Shown here: one piece after another, positions 53,655 to 64,000 of the stretch | Layout: every line of letters starts with the position of its first letter | Numbering within the stretch: the first letter of the stretch is position 1 | Assembly: GCA_945859605.1 (NCBI GenBank) | Contig: OX243812.1 | Coordinates: forward strand, 45,595,846 to 45,659,845 | Source: Lumbricus rubellus | Taxonomy: Eukaryota; Annelida; Clitellata; Crassiclitellata; Lumbricidae | Direction: 5' to 3' | Length of the DNA stretch: 64,000 nucleotides | Position numbers and translations under genes: made by a program | The notes under the pieces: generated by a model | Seen by the model: the letters and a program-made list of their open reading frames with translations, nothing else | Databases searched by the model: none | Told to the model about the DNA's origin: nothing

Positions 53655-56495
53655 TCACTTCAACTGATTATAATAACTTCAACGGCGAGGTGATCGCTTA
53701 AGTCATCGCGCACGACCAGACACTTCGTCTTTTACAAACCAGCCTTTCTAGCTCAAGATTCTAATTTATGTTTAACTAGATTTCATACATAATAGCACAC
53801 ACTTAATTCTCTAAACTACACGCTTTCTTCATAGCAGAACCGTCGAACCAACTCTTGTATTCTAACAATCCCCGCTAACAATGACTCAGCCAGTCGTGCC
53901 ACCTGGCGACTCAAACAGCAATCGCATGAGTCGCATCAGCGCCAATATGCGAAAACAGTCGAAGACTCTCAAGAACTTTGGCCTAAAAGAAGTCAATCAT
54001 CGTCAAAATTTTCTTCTAGAATTAAAATTGTATTTTCAACACCTCAATTTTTTATAAATGTAGGTAGCTTTCAGTGGTTAATTAAGCGACAGGCTGACAG
54101 CCGTCAAATAGGAATGAAAATTTCTTTGATAAGTAAGTAAGCAAGCAATCGTAAGTAAATAAATTTCCACAGAGTTCTGATTTCGAAGTTGCGCGCAACT
54201 GAGTTCAAATGACGGAAAAGGGCGAATAAACCGTCGAAACGAATATAATAATATTCGTTTAAGACGTAGGCTAATATTATTATTATGTAAGCATAGCAGG
54301 TTCGCGTCTAGGAGGGTGCTAAGAGTTATGCAGCACCCATGCCCGCAATTAGCCTGTAAATAAGTGTGTGGTGGGCAAGATGAGTTGTCAGAGAGGCAAT
54401 GAAGGATAGCCTAACACAGGTTCACGAAATATCGTATCCCACAGACGAAGAGAAGTTGAAAAATAGCCTATTAATCCATTTCACGAGTGCTTATTTTTGA
54501 AAAGTGACGCCTAGGCCTATTTGCTTTGTTCCGAACATTGCCGCTAGGCGTAACAGTTGCGTTTATTCCTACTAGCTAAATTTGTTTGCTTTGAGTTTAG
54601 AGCACTCAGAACATTTAGAACACTGAAGAGCACTTAACTTAAGAATACTTAAGCACATTTAGAATCACTAGGCCTATAGCTGGGGCCTATAGTCCCTAAT
54701 TAAATTCGAATTGCCTTGCCCTGAACATTGCTTAGGACATAAAAACAAGCAGTCACTTTAAATTTTGATTGCACGAGAAATTTATCATTTATAGCCTACC
54801 GTGCCTACGCATTTTTTTTATCTAGGCTAGGTGGACAGAATGGTTTATTCTGCCGGACACTATATCTTCAGTAGGGCCTAGGCCTATTAAATTCATCCCC
54901 CGGATAGTTTTAGGCCCATAATAAAGCAGAATGAAGTATGTAGGTTACATAGCGTGTGGCTTTAACTTCGCAACGGCGATAATTTATTTTAACTCCACCA
55001 AAACTTTTGTTTGAGAAACGTAAAATATTTAGATAATAATTATGTCGCGCAATCTTCTTTGACCATCAAGCATAGAGCGCCACGTAGCGAATGCAGCTGC
55101 AGTTCCACCGAGTCTCAAAATGCCGGAAAGCAAAGTACGCTCGCTACTGCCACCTTCCGAATATCCAATAATAACAAAAGCAGCGGTCTATAGGCCTACA
55201 TCATCAGCATCATTGTCATCAAACTCATCATTGTCGTCGTCGTCGTCGTCGTCGTGGCAATCGTCATCACGTCATCATGCAAAGCAGCAGAGGGAGCAGA
55301 CCTACGTTGAGGAGGAAGGAGTGATTGGGCTGAAAGTGTTTTAGTCCTTACAAAATTCCAGCCAAGCCACACGCATAACGAGCCAACTCATGAGCCTCAA
55401 CAAACTCTTAATAGGCCTACAGTAGGCCTAGGCCTACACGTAGTGCACATAATTACACGGTCTATTCCTACCATCAGACTCAACGCGCATTTCCTTTATT
55501 GTGCTCAAGTATTTCGATGCTATTCTGTTGAGTATAGGCTAATATTATGATCGTTGCTTCTCTTGAAATGCAGCAATGAATCATTTAGAATTCCAATTAT
55601 CCGATAAAATTCGTTGCCTTGGGACTGCATTGCGAGGTGAAGGATCCGGTTCATCATTATTAGCCCTTTTGTCGATCGTCTGCTATGCACAGCACTCACC
55701 GTCCGCAAGGTGGCGACTTAGTCGTCATTATTTTGGTCCCTCAACTCCTGCAGATCTACGCAAAGCGATATTGATGACCTGCTAGCCTATCCTTCCTTTC
55801 GTTAGCACTTAGCACATAACAGTTCGAGAGTTTCAGGCATCACGATACCAGAGCTATGCGCCGACTTGAGAGCGGCGGCGGCGGCGGCGCGCCGGTCATT
55901 TTTAGTCGGCGGTGGCCGGTGCAGAGCTCTGCACGAGACTGACAGATGACTAAACTGTTAGGTGGTGGCATCACGTGACTTCAGGAACATCTCTGAGGGA
56001 AATTTATCGTTAAACGGATAGGCCCACGCTGCGCTCTTTAGAACTTGCATGCGAGACGATTAGTTCTTTTTTTTAGCGCTTTCTATTTATTTTAATCGTA
56101 AGACGACTGAAGTCGGCACGTGACCCTTGTGAGGGTCTGTGGAATTTAATCACCAATTTTTACTGCATAATAACGCTTTGCTACTTGCAAAGCATCGCTA
56201 CCATCATCGCCTGCTGATTACCTTTGAGTCACACAAATGCAGGCAATCAATTAGGCCTACTTTTGCTGACTGCCTTTGAAATGGACGCAGGGTTCGAAAA
56301 AAGCGTACATTAAATGCAAATGTGCATTGTATAGGTTTTTCTGTTGCGACAGCATGGCCTCAGCTCCGCAGTCATTTCTCAAGAAAAGTACGGATCAAAT
56401 GCGGTCTTGAGCAATAGCATAATTATTAGGCTAGGAATAAGATTTCATGTCACATTACAAGTCCACAGTGCTATGATAATAGGCTAAATAATGTT
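53655..56495 (-). promoter_or_regulatory. Frizzled upstream region
   Basis: No other gene seen. AGGCCTA words become frequent again from about 54500. Contains a GTC/ATC microsatellite (55199-55255), a (GGC)n/CGCGCC patch at about 55871-55895 that could be a CpG-rich promoter element of some gene, and a hairpin GGTGCTAAGAGTTATGCAGCACC near 54317. The transcription start is unknown. Confidence 0.35.
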
Positions 56496-56506
56496 ATTAA
56501 TATATA

Positions 56507-56545
<39 letters not shown>
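56496..56545. repeat. (TA)n tract followed by ACTAGCTGTACCCGGCCACG
   Basis: The TA run is directly followed by CTGTACCCGGCCACGCGTTG, a phrase I associate with ends of a dispersed animal transposable element. The family is not identified. Confidence 0.5.
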
Positions 56546-56546
<1 letters not shown>

Positions 56547-56910
56547 CTAGCTGTACCCGGCCACGCGTTGCTGTGGCAGAAAAACTAATTATTAATTCGA
56601 CGATGCAACACAAGGTTCTGGCTATATGACTGTTGTGCATTTACTGTTAAAATTGCCACGATTTTTTATTGGCTGCCGGTGTGGTTACTGGAAAAAGTTG
56701 CTTCGTGTTATGTCACGAGTCACGACCTACAAGCACGTCATGTATATGGGCTAAAGATACAATTACAAATGTGTTGAAACTTAAATCTATGGTGAAATAT
56801 CTTTAATTTGACGCCTTAAGTATAAGCAAGTTACCAAAATTGGTTGGAGTAAGCTTAATTGCATGTACAGTCGGTGCTGAACCACTCTGTAGGCCTATGT
56901 GCTATATTAA

Positions 56911-57005
56911 AGGATAAAAAGAGTTTTGAAATTTTGACAATCGATGAGTATTTGCCACTTTTATTCACATTATAAAAAGGGTGCCCGATTTTTTGGGACA
57001 CAGTG
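56911..57005. mobile_element. Half of a mariner-type MITE
   Basis: The 95 bp ending GGGACACAGTG before a TA is homologous to the right half of the MITE at 57346-57761. The left half is missing. Confidence 0.75.
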
Positions 57006-57345
57006 TATTTATGCCTGTAAGTATGCTTGTATGCATGTATGCATACAAGAATGCACGCATACAGGTTATGTATGTAGGGCCTTGTAGGTCCTAATCAATG
57101 GCAATCAAAAAATTTCTAATTGAAGGACCGCTGCATTGCTTCATTTTGTACTTTCTTGTGTGATCTCAGCCTCTATAACCTACATGTATAGTTTTCCTTT
57201 GGTCTATCCACAATGACGTTCAGAAAGGTCATCAACAGCGTTTTAATAATTATACCAAAATATTTCTGTTGGCTGCAAAAACTGTCGTTTAACTCTGGAT
57301 GCAAGTTCAGCGGACAAACCATCCGCATATATATATATATATATA

Positions 57346-57761
57346 CACTGTGTCCCAATAAATCGGGCACCCTTTCTATAATGTGAATAAAACTGGTAAA
57401 TATTCGTCGATTGTCAAAATTTTAAAACTGATTTTTTTCCTGAGATAGGCCTAATTATCTACAAATTGGTAATTAATGAACGGCCCTCACAAAAATTACC
57501 TTACGTCATAATGACGTCGTTAATTTACATATCGAAACCGAATGTTAAAGAAAAAGTTGTGTTCGGTACTTAACATTTGAATAATCTCTTATGCAAATGA
57601 CGTAATTGTGACGTAAATATTCATGCCAGAAACTTCATATTTGAATTAGTGTAAGATAATTATCTCAGGATAAAAACAGTTTTGAAATTTTGAAAATCGA
57701 TTAAGATTTACCTGTTTTATTCACATTATAAAAAGGGTGCCCGATTTATTGGGACACAGTG
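57346..57761. mobile_element. Tc1/mariner-type MITE (416 bp)
   Basis: Ends CACTGTGTCCCAATAAATCG and CGATTTATTGGGACACAGTG are perfect inverses, with TA on both sides (57344-57345, 57762-57763). Inverted repeats extend about 95 bp. No coding capacity. Confidence 0.88.
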
Positions 57762-57770
57762 TACTATATA

Positions 57771-58383
57771 CACTGTGCCCCATTAAAAAAACACACCAAA
57801 AAACTTTTCAAAAATCTTCTATAAAACTAAGCCAATTGTAATAAAAGTTTGTACGCTGTTTCTCAAATAATTTTGCCACAAAATATTTTACATTTTACTT
57901 ACTCACAGAAGTGGTTGCTGTTGGAGGCAGTGACGCAGACTAGGTGTGTTTGGAAACATTTAAACAGAGATTAGTAACTTATAGGACAGCGCCCCATCAC
58001 ATCGCGCAAAGGACACCATTGCGTTGCTGCGACGTGAAACACCAAGCTTCATTGGACCGGAACTCTGGCCAGCAAACTCACCAGACCTCAATCCCGTTGA
58101 CTACTGAATTTGGGGTCTAATACAGGAACGCGTCTACCGGACAGCAATACGGGACATAAACGAGTTGAAGAAGTGCCTCATCGTTGTGTGGGCACAGTTG
58201 AAGCAGAGTGTCATTGACAGAGCTATTGAACAGTGGCGGCCAAGGCTGAGAGCCTGCGTTCAAGCGAAGGGACATCACTTCGAACATCTTCTTAAATGAA
58301 ACATTACTTTTTCTTATTTAACATTAGACTTACATGCGTTTCATAACAAAGTTTTTTGGTGTGTTTTTTTATGGGGCACAGTG
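57771..58383 (+). mobile_element. Internally deleted Tc1/mariner transposon
   Basis: Ends CACTGTGCCCCATTAAAAAA and the inverse TTTTTTATGGGGCACAGTG, with TA duplications (57769-57770, 58384-58385). At 613 bp it is half the usual length; it keeps only the transposase C-terminus. Confidence 0.9.
57990..58299 (+). pseudogene. Mariner transposase C-terminal remnant with an in-frame TGA
   Basis: The frame reads FIGPELWPANSPDLNPVDY, TGA (58105-58107), IWGLIQERVYRT, then a helical tail ending HFEHLLK with TGA at 58297-58299. SPDLNPVDY carries the third catalytic Asp of the DDD/E triad. The first two catalytic residues and the DNA-binding domain are gone, so it is inactive. Confidence 0.8.
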
Positions 58384-58477
58384 TATATATATATATTGGT
58401 GTAATTGCGGAGTGATTTTGGCGTGCCATTGACTGATGCTTTGCGTATTAAACAAAATAATGCTATAAAATTTGTTA

Positions 58478-58545
58478 GTTGCAGTGATAAAGCTTTTAAC
58501 CTTTATGGCTATAATATAGCCGGTTAAAAGCTTTATCACTGCAAC
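58478..58545. repeat. Perfect inverted repeat, 24-nt arms, 20-nt loop
   Basis: GTTGCAGTGATAAAGCTTTT + AACC (58478-58501) pairs exactly with 58522-58545. Confidence 0.95.
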
Positions 58546-58699
58546 TTACCATATTATGGTAAGCTTCAGACGAATTCTGTTTCTTAATAAAACTTTGACT
58601 TTATTTGTTATCCTGTTATAGTCTGCGACTCTGCAAAACGACTTCTTGAAATTTTCATGACTTTATTGTTCATAAACAGCAGGCAAGCAAAGAGCCAGA

Positions 58700-58905
58700 A
58701 ACGTGCTCTAGTCGATGTCAACAGCTAAAAATGCGTTGGTTTATTGGTCTCCGTCCCAAACACCCGTTGGGTAGCTTAGGACGCTCCTCAGGCCCCCTAG
58801 TCGCTATATGGGCTTCATGTCTTCGGCACTCACAGCTTCGCGCTTTCATGAGCACCCTCAACTCCCTCAAGAAAAATGTTCTAGTTACGCCTCTGCGAAT
58901 GCTTC
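58700..58905 (-). mobile_element. Degraded relative of the hAT-like element at 26214
   Basis: The minus strand shares GCGACTAGGGGGCCTG-, GTGTTTGGGACGGAG- and CAACGCATTTTTAGC-like blocks with 26380-26480, in order. CTAGTTACGCCTCTG at 58881-58895 is a worn end. Confidence 0.6.
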
Positions 58906-59838
58906 AGCTCCCAAACCTGAAATGCTGGCGCCGCCACTGCTTATTGCTGAATGGCTTTCGCATGACGCGCTCTATGGCTGCATGTCGTCCAAATCTAACT
59001 GAGATTTACTCGTGTCCATTTGTTTCGAATGTGTTTCTGGCTTTCTGCTCTCAGTCAGAGAGCAACAAATACGACAGAACCCGGACGTTGATGAAAGTAG
59101 ATGAAGACGGGTGAAATAGAAACAAGACATTAATCACTTTAGCTTGTAACTTCCGCTTTGGGATTTCGTGCAATAGTGGCGTTTTTGCAAGAGGGGGCAA
59201 AAAATGATCACTTCAAATTTTTACCGCAAGAGTTCGAGAAATGCAAAACAGTGAATTAAAAACAGATTTCTAAATGTAAATTGCTCAATTGCACGCTGTG
59301 TACACTAGTTCTTTTGTGACCCAAAAAAGTAGTAATTTAAAAATGAGTTTCAACTTTCCGGTGGGACCAAGTGCCCCTCTTGCCCCTATGTTACACGTTT
59401 TAATGCTATCAATGATGGCGTAGCGTCACGAGATGTGTCTGTTTCTATCACCACGTGAAATCCTCTAGATGTTCCACAGTCCCACTCCCTGTTTGATTAC
59501 GTGTCTACCTGCCTGGCTGCCTGGTGAATTTTCTGCATAATATATGATGATTATCCTAAAGTTGCGAATTCCACATGATGATGAGGTCGCGTCTTTCGAC
59601 CTGAAGACGAGAATACCACTGTCCACCAGGAGACGACAGAGCAATTCGTCGCAGGAGCAATTTGACGCATTGACAATTTGGTGAAAGAACATATAACTTA
59701 GAAATAGAAGTGATAGACATAATCATTGATAGAATGAACGAAACTCTTTCTAGATGCAGTCGACTCCCAATAGATTGGTGGCGCAAGTGAATAAGATGAC
59801 ATAGCGACTATACTGGACGAACCGACATCTGCTGTGTT
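58906..59838. other. Gene-free stretch
   Basis: No gene or clear element seen. Confidence 0.45.
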
Positions 59839-59992
59839 GCGGTGAGTCAGGCGTTGACCCACGCGAGTCCTACGTGGATCAAGCGTTGACCCATGCACGC
59901 GAGTCAAGCGTTGACATACATGTACGTGGGTCAAGCGTTGACCTACGTGGGTCAAGCGTTGACGTACGTAGGTCAAGCGTTGACTCACGGTG
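59839..59992 (+). repeat. Minisatellite, 20-27-bp units with core GTCAAGCGTTGAC
   Basis: About six units of TACGTGGGTCAAGCGTTGAC-type sequence. The core contains the near-palindrome GTCAAGCGTTGAC, so each unit can form a small hairpin. Confidence 0.9.
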
Positions 59993-60087
59993 GTGATCAG
60001 GTGATGAGGGTCTTCGAATGAAAACATTCGAAGGATATATTCTGCAGTTGATTCTTCAACTTAATCAGACATCCGAACTCAGCGGAC

Positions 60088-60444
60088 GGTGTCACAATAT
60101 AAAGTCTTCCACGATACAAAGTCTTCCCCGAAACAAAGTCTCCCCTGTTTGAAACTCTGTATTGGAAGAAATGTTCTGATGTAAAGGTATGTAGGCCTAT
60201 GTACATTCTTGCTAAATAACGGTTTAATCTGCTCATCTATAAATGTTATGCAGCTGTGGCACATTTTGACGCTGAACGGGGAGACTTTATTTCGTAGACG
60301 GAGTAAATATTCTCTCTCCCCCCGGAGACTTTATTTCAGAATATACTCTCCGGAGGCGAATTTATTCTGGAACAGATCCCAAGGAAGAATCTGTTTATAA
60401 ATAATGTCTCTGCATAATGAGACTTTTAGGGGGGAGACTGTCAC
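60088..60444. repeat. Inverted arrays of CAAAGTCTCCCC-like words
   Basis: Left: three ATAAAGTCTTCC/ACAAAGTCTCCCC copies after GGTGTCACAAT (60088). Right: GGGGAGACTTTATTTCG and CCGGAGACTTTATTTCAG (60278-60337), ending GGGGGGAGACTGTCAC. No duplication flanks were found, so it is only a possible element. Confidence 0.4.
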
Positions 60445-60929
60445 GCGACGCCGGCAACCCTGCAGCCTATAACCGAAGCACTGAACTCAACTCCACTGTC
60501 CAAATGTAAACTGCCCCTAAGCACTCATTCATTTTCAGCTGCTGTTCACGAGGATTTATCTGGTTCTCACTTATTTGGCTCTTATTTCAGACGCCAGTCA
60601 CGTTCGGTTAGGCCTCAGGCGTCCCTCCGAGGACGGGAGATTGACTGCCATCTACGCTGTACGAGTCAATGGATGCATGGGGGAAGGTTTGCTGGGCCAT
60701 AAATATTGAGGTTACAAGGTTTCTTATTATACGGTATATAACTATAGGTCTCTGTTATGTATGCATGAGCGAACCCATAGTTTTATTCCTAACTCTATAC
60801 AGAGTTTTTTAAATCTATTGTTCTCATCCACACAGACCAACGTATTCATTTTGCAAGATTTAAAATTATATACAACAGTAAAAACTGTTCATTTATACAT
60901 CAGAATATAGACTAGGCGCTAATGCTTCG
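60445..60929. other. Gene-free stretch
   Basis: Nothing recognised. Confidence 0.45.
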
Positions 60930-60938
60930 GTGAGATAC

Positions 60939-61396
60939 GGTTCCCGGACAATACGGCGCCGGACAATTCGGACCGGACAATTCGGACCGGACAATTCGGA
61001 CCCGGACAATTCGGACCGAACAATTCTTTGCAGCCCAAATTCGTGATGGGACTTCTCCATCACCCAAATTGTATACTGTCGAAACTAATATTAATCTGAC
61101 ACCTCACTATATATCGGGCATAAAAAACCATGGGCCTATAGGTATGAAACTTACATTTATCTAAATGAGATGCCTATAAGACTAAGTTGATAATTTACTG
61201 CATTTAGCTACTAATTTCAGTGTCTTATTTCTGTTATTGGATAAATTTTAGAAGATTAGACAATATTTGCTTGGTGCCATATAATTATATTTAAAACCAT
61301 TGATAAACAAAAGTTTCATAGCCGTAAGAGCAATATTTTTACATGCACTCCGAATTGTCCGGGTCCGAATTGTCCGGTCCGAATTGTCCGGACACC
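60939..61396. mobile_element. 458-bp MITE with GGACAATTCGGACC arrays at both ends (9-bp duplication)
   Basis: Exact 9-bp GTGAGATAC at 60930-60938 and 61397-61405. The left end GGTTCCCGGACAAT and the right end inverse (GGTGTCCGGACAAT) are each followed by tandem CCGGACAATTCGGA units: five or six on the left, about three on the right. AT-rich middle, no ORF. Confidence 0.88.
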
Positions 61397-61405
61397 GTGA
61401 GATAC

Positions 61406-62215
61406 AACGTAACCAGACACTGTTATGGAAGTTAAATTCTAAATTTTAAAATATACAAAAAAACACGTTCAACATCTATCGAACATTTAGCACAGATTCA
61501 ACTCATCGATTTAGTCTTTAGAATAACTGAATAGATGACAAGCTATAGAATCGTGCACCAAAAATACTATGGTTTGAAACTTTGAATTGAAACGGCCCTT
61601 GAAAGTCAGAATATAGGCTCCTAAATTTTTTATAGGCCTACTCGTCTATATAGGCTAGGTCAACAGCCTACTTTAGGTCAATACATGAACCTACACATAA
61701 TAAATTATTCTCGAAATTGTGGGCTACCAAAAATGTCCGAACCGAAAACTCTACATTAGGCTATTTAGTGCGGAAGATTGAAAGAAATGGACTCTATTTC
61801 AGCAGCGCGTATACACGGAAGAAAATCACTCTCATGTCAGTCGTAAACAGTAAACTGAAAGTCTTTTGAAAGTCCTTTAACTGTATATTTCGAGTTATCT
61901 TGCAGTCAAACACTTCGATGAAAAGGAGAAGAAATCGAGCGATGACATCATAAGCAATTGCACTCAGCTTATGTTTAACCAAACATGACTTGCACCGTGT
62001 CATTTAAATTGACCAAAGAAGATTGCCTCGTTTGCCCCTTTTGAGTGATAGTTTTGCTCTAGACCTGAATGTTCTTATCTGACCAGGTCGTTTCTGGTGT
62101 CATCTGCGAATGATCTGATTTCTATATATATGTATGTGGCTGTCATGAAAGATGCTGAGCACATCTTCAGACGATGATGATTTTGATTATCATCAAGATC
62201 ACCATTTTCATCGTA
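61406..62215. other. Gene-free stretch
   Basis: AGGCCTA words present; no gene recognised. Confidence 0.45.
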
Positions 62216-62300
62216 GTCGTCGTCATCGTCATCGTCATTATCATCGGTGTCGTTATCATCATCATCATCATCCTCATCATCATCATCATCATCATCATCG

Positions 62301-62341
<41 letters not shown>

Positions 62342-62395
62342 GTCATCATCATCATCATCATCATCATCGTCATCATCACGAATACCATCGTCCTT
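62216..62395. repeat. (ATC)n microsatellite, about 180 bp
   Basis: Trinucleotide run with GTC interruptions. Frames give poly-Asp, poly-Ser, poly-His, poly-Ile or poly-Met, none of them a gene. Confidence 0.97.
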
Positions 62396-62811
62396 CTCCT
62401 GGTTAACCACTACCAGAATATTTACGGAGAGCGGTTGAGTTGCTCTTGAAAGTGAATCATTGAACTGTGAGAACAAAAATATGCGAAATGTGCATGCACA
62501 GTTTCACACAGTTTTCCCTCTCGCTTATTTCATATCTTTTCACCCCAACCTTCGACTATAGCAACCCAAGTAAAATCCTCATTTATCTCATAAATCCTTC
62601 ATATGTTCTCGTTTTGATCGAATTCTAAGTCTTTATTCTTTCCTCCTTCCTCTTTCCAGTTTGCTTTCGCTATAAAAACTGTCCAGGGCTCCATTGATCA
62701 TGGAACCCACAGTGAGAAATTACCCAATTTCCAGAGAACGATAACTCTCGTATAATTTGATGTGTTGCAAATGTATGCATGTATGTGCATATATGCATGT
62801 GTATTCGTATC

Positions 62812-62815
<4 letters not shown>

Positions 62816-62860
<45 letters not shown>
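62816..62860. repeat. (CA)n microsatellite
   Basis: About 22 CA units. Confidence 0.97.
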
Positions 62861-62861
<1 letters not shown>

Positions 62862-63640
62862 TGGTTCGGTATGCGAGATGATATACTTCAGTCGCGAAAT
62901 GAGGCATCGTTATAAATAATATTATTGTATGTTATGGATTTTCTGGCTGCAGGGATCGACATCCGGGTGTCTGGTTTGTTTCAAAATATCTTCAGGCGCC
63001 ATCTTGGACTGGAACTCAGACGACAAAAACAGCATTCGATCATTTTATAATATGGCAGCTATTCTATATCTAATGTACGCATTTAACTATAATATAATGT
63101 GAATGGAAAAAATTCAAAATATATAGGCCTAATTTCATTTCACATGAGTTTGATTTGAAAATGCAAATAGGAAGAAGACACTGGCCATCCATCGCATCTG
63201 AGTCCATTGACCTTCAATTGAATACAGGAAACCTTGATTCATTCAACGTTTAAATGCATTTTCCTACAATAGCCGAAGTTGAGGTGAAATTGAAGTGTTA
63301 GGAATTGAAGAGCTTTGAAGGGTATTTGCCAATAAGTCTGAAGGCTAGGCCTACGATGCAAAACGACTTGCTGGTAGATATACTCCATGAACGAAACCCT
63401 ACCGGTACCTAAACTGAACACTTCACACTTTCAGACTATAAATATATATTATATTCATAATTATATATATTCATAATCATACATATTCATATATATATAT
63501 ATATATATTCATAAGGGTTTATTGTTAGCGCTGAATATTTAAGTGAAAATGACACTTATCACATGTCTGCGCCTGTGCTGGTCAGCGGTTGGATAGATTG
63601 GTCTTCTGTGTAATTTCGACGAATTATTTTGTGCAGCGCT
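62861..63640. other. Gene-free stretch
   Basis: An AT-rich ATATTCATA repeat cluster lies at about 63437-63512; no gene recognised. Confidence 0.45.
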
Positions 63641-63654
63641 CGTCAATAAGCTGA

Positions 63655-63700
63655 TGCCCTGTGCTTGGCCCAAGTGGCGCTATAGAAATTTTGAGTTTAC
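63655..63700 (+). mobile_element. LINE/SINE 3' tail fragment
   Basis: GCCCAAGTGGCGCTATAGAA resembles the shared GGCGCTATA tail. Confidence 0.45.
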
Positions 63701-63756
63701 GATTGCTATTAAACTCACCAATGAGGACCCACTGGGCGATAGTGCTGCCACGTATA

Positions 63757-63897
63757 TATATATATATATATATATATACATTATACATAATATATGATTA
63801 TATATGTGTGTGTATATATATATACAGCCGACCGATGCTCCGTTTGCATGTCGTCACAATCCCTTTGCATATAATATCGACGCTGCTTATATATATA

Positions 63898-63949
<52 letters not shown>

Positions 63950-63955
63950 CTGCTT
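63757..63955. repeat. (TA)n tracts, including a 56-bp run at 63894-63949
   Basis: Three TA blocks with short spacers. The last is followed by CTATATAAATAAAAATGAAA, another phrase typical of ends of a dispersed element. Confidence 0.9.
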
Positions 63956-64000
63956 ATCTATATAAATAAAAATGAAACGGCGTTCGCACGAATCTTCCTT

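Noticed and set aside
62075..62476. Poly-Asp, poly-Ser, poly-His, poly-Met and poly-Ile frames
   Set aside because: All six frames of one (ATC)n tract stay open; no gene evidence.

Overview
The window is nuclear DNA of a multicellular animal, most likely a marine invertebrate. The evidence is spliced genes with GT-AG introns, a Frizzled Wnt receptor, a PB1-domain MAP kinase kinase kinase, CR1/L2-like LINEs, tRNA-derived SINEs, a gypsy-type LTR element, and many hAT-, mariner- and Mutator-like non-autonomous DNA transposons. I cannot name the phylum from sequence alone. Gene density is low: two recognisable host genes plus a fragment at the left edge in 64 kb.

Layout. At 2-124 (+) lies the C-terminal end of a single-pass membrane protein cut by the window edge. 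From 1.1 to 14 kb the DNA is almost all mobile: a LINE tail, a nearly pristine LTR retrotransposon (1957-6898, minus strand), a SINE split by a hAT-like element (7186-8721), a TTA-flanked MITE (8823-9273), a MITE with 80-bp inverted repeats (10031-10339), a LINE (10834-12380), a decayed LINE on the other strand (12570-13139) and a hAT-like MITE (about 13424-13735).

From 16578 to 37132 (+) runs a MAP3K2/3-like gene. I assembled it from 11 coding exons that join in frame to 491 aa: an N-terminal PB1 domain, a short Ser/Pro-rich linker and a C-terminal kinase. Its 8.4-kb fifth intron holds a 4.2-kb DNA transposon with a 10-bp target duplication, itself invaded by a LINE and a hAT-like element. 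Its seventh intron holds an 835-bp palindromic MITE ending 68 bp before a kinase exon.

From 51903 to 53654 (-) lies an intronless 583-aa Frizzled receptor closest to the Fz1/2/7 group. It converges with the kinase gene. The 40.7-51.9 kb interval between them has an A/C-rich plus strand, which fits a long unit transcribed from the minus strand, possibly a long Frizzled 3' UTR. From 53.7 kb to the end I see no further gene: mariner-type elements, a 458-bp MITE with motif arrays in its ends, minisatellites and microsatellites.

The most unusual items are: the LTR element, whose Gag reading frame starts inside the LTR and whose single long ORF has lost reverse transcriptase, RNase H and part of integrase while its LTRs remain about 99.9% identical; a pair of MITEs with 9-bp target duplications whose termini are arrays of a short repeated word; two otherwise different MITEs that share a TTAGGG-containing core; and a 71-nt candidate poison exon in the kinase gene.
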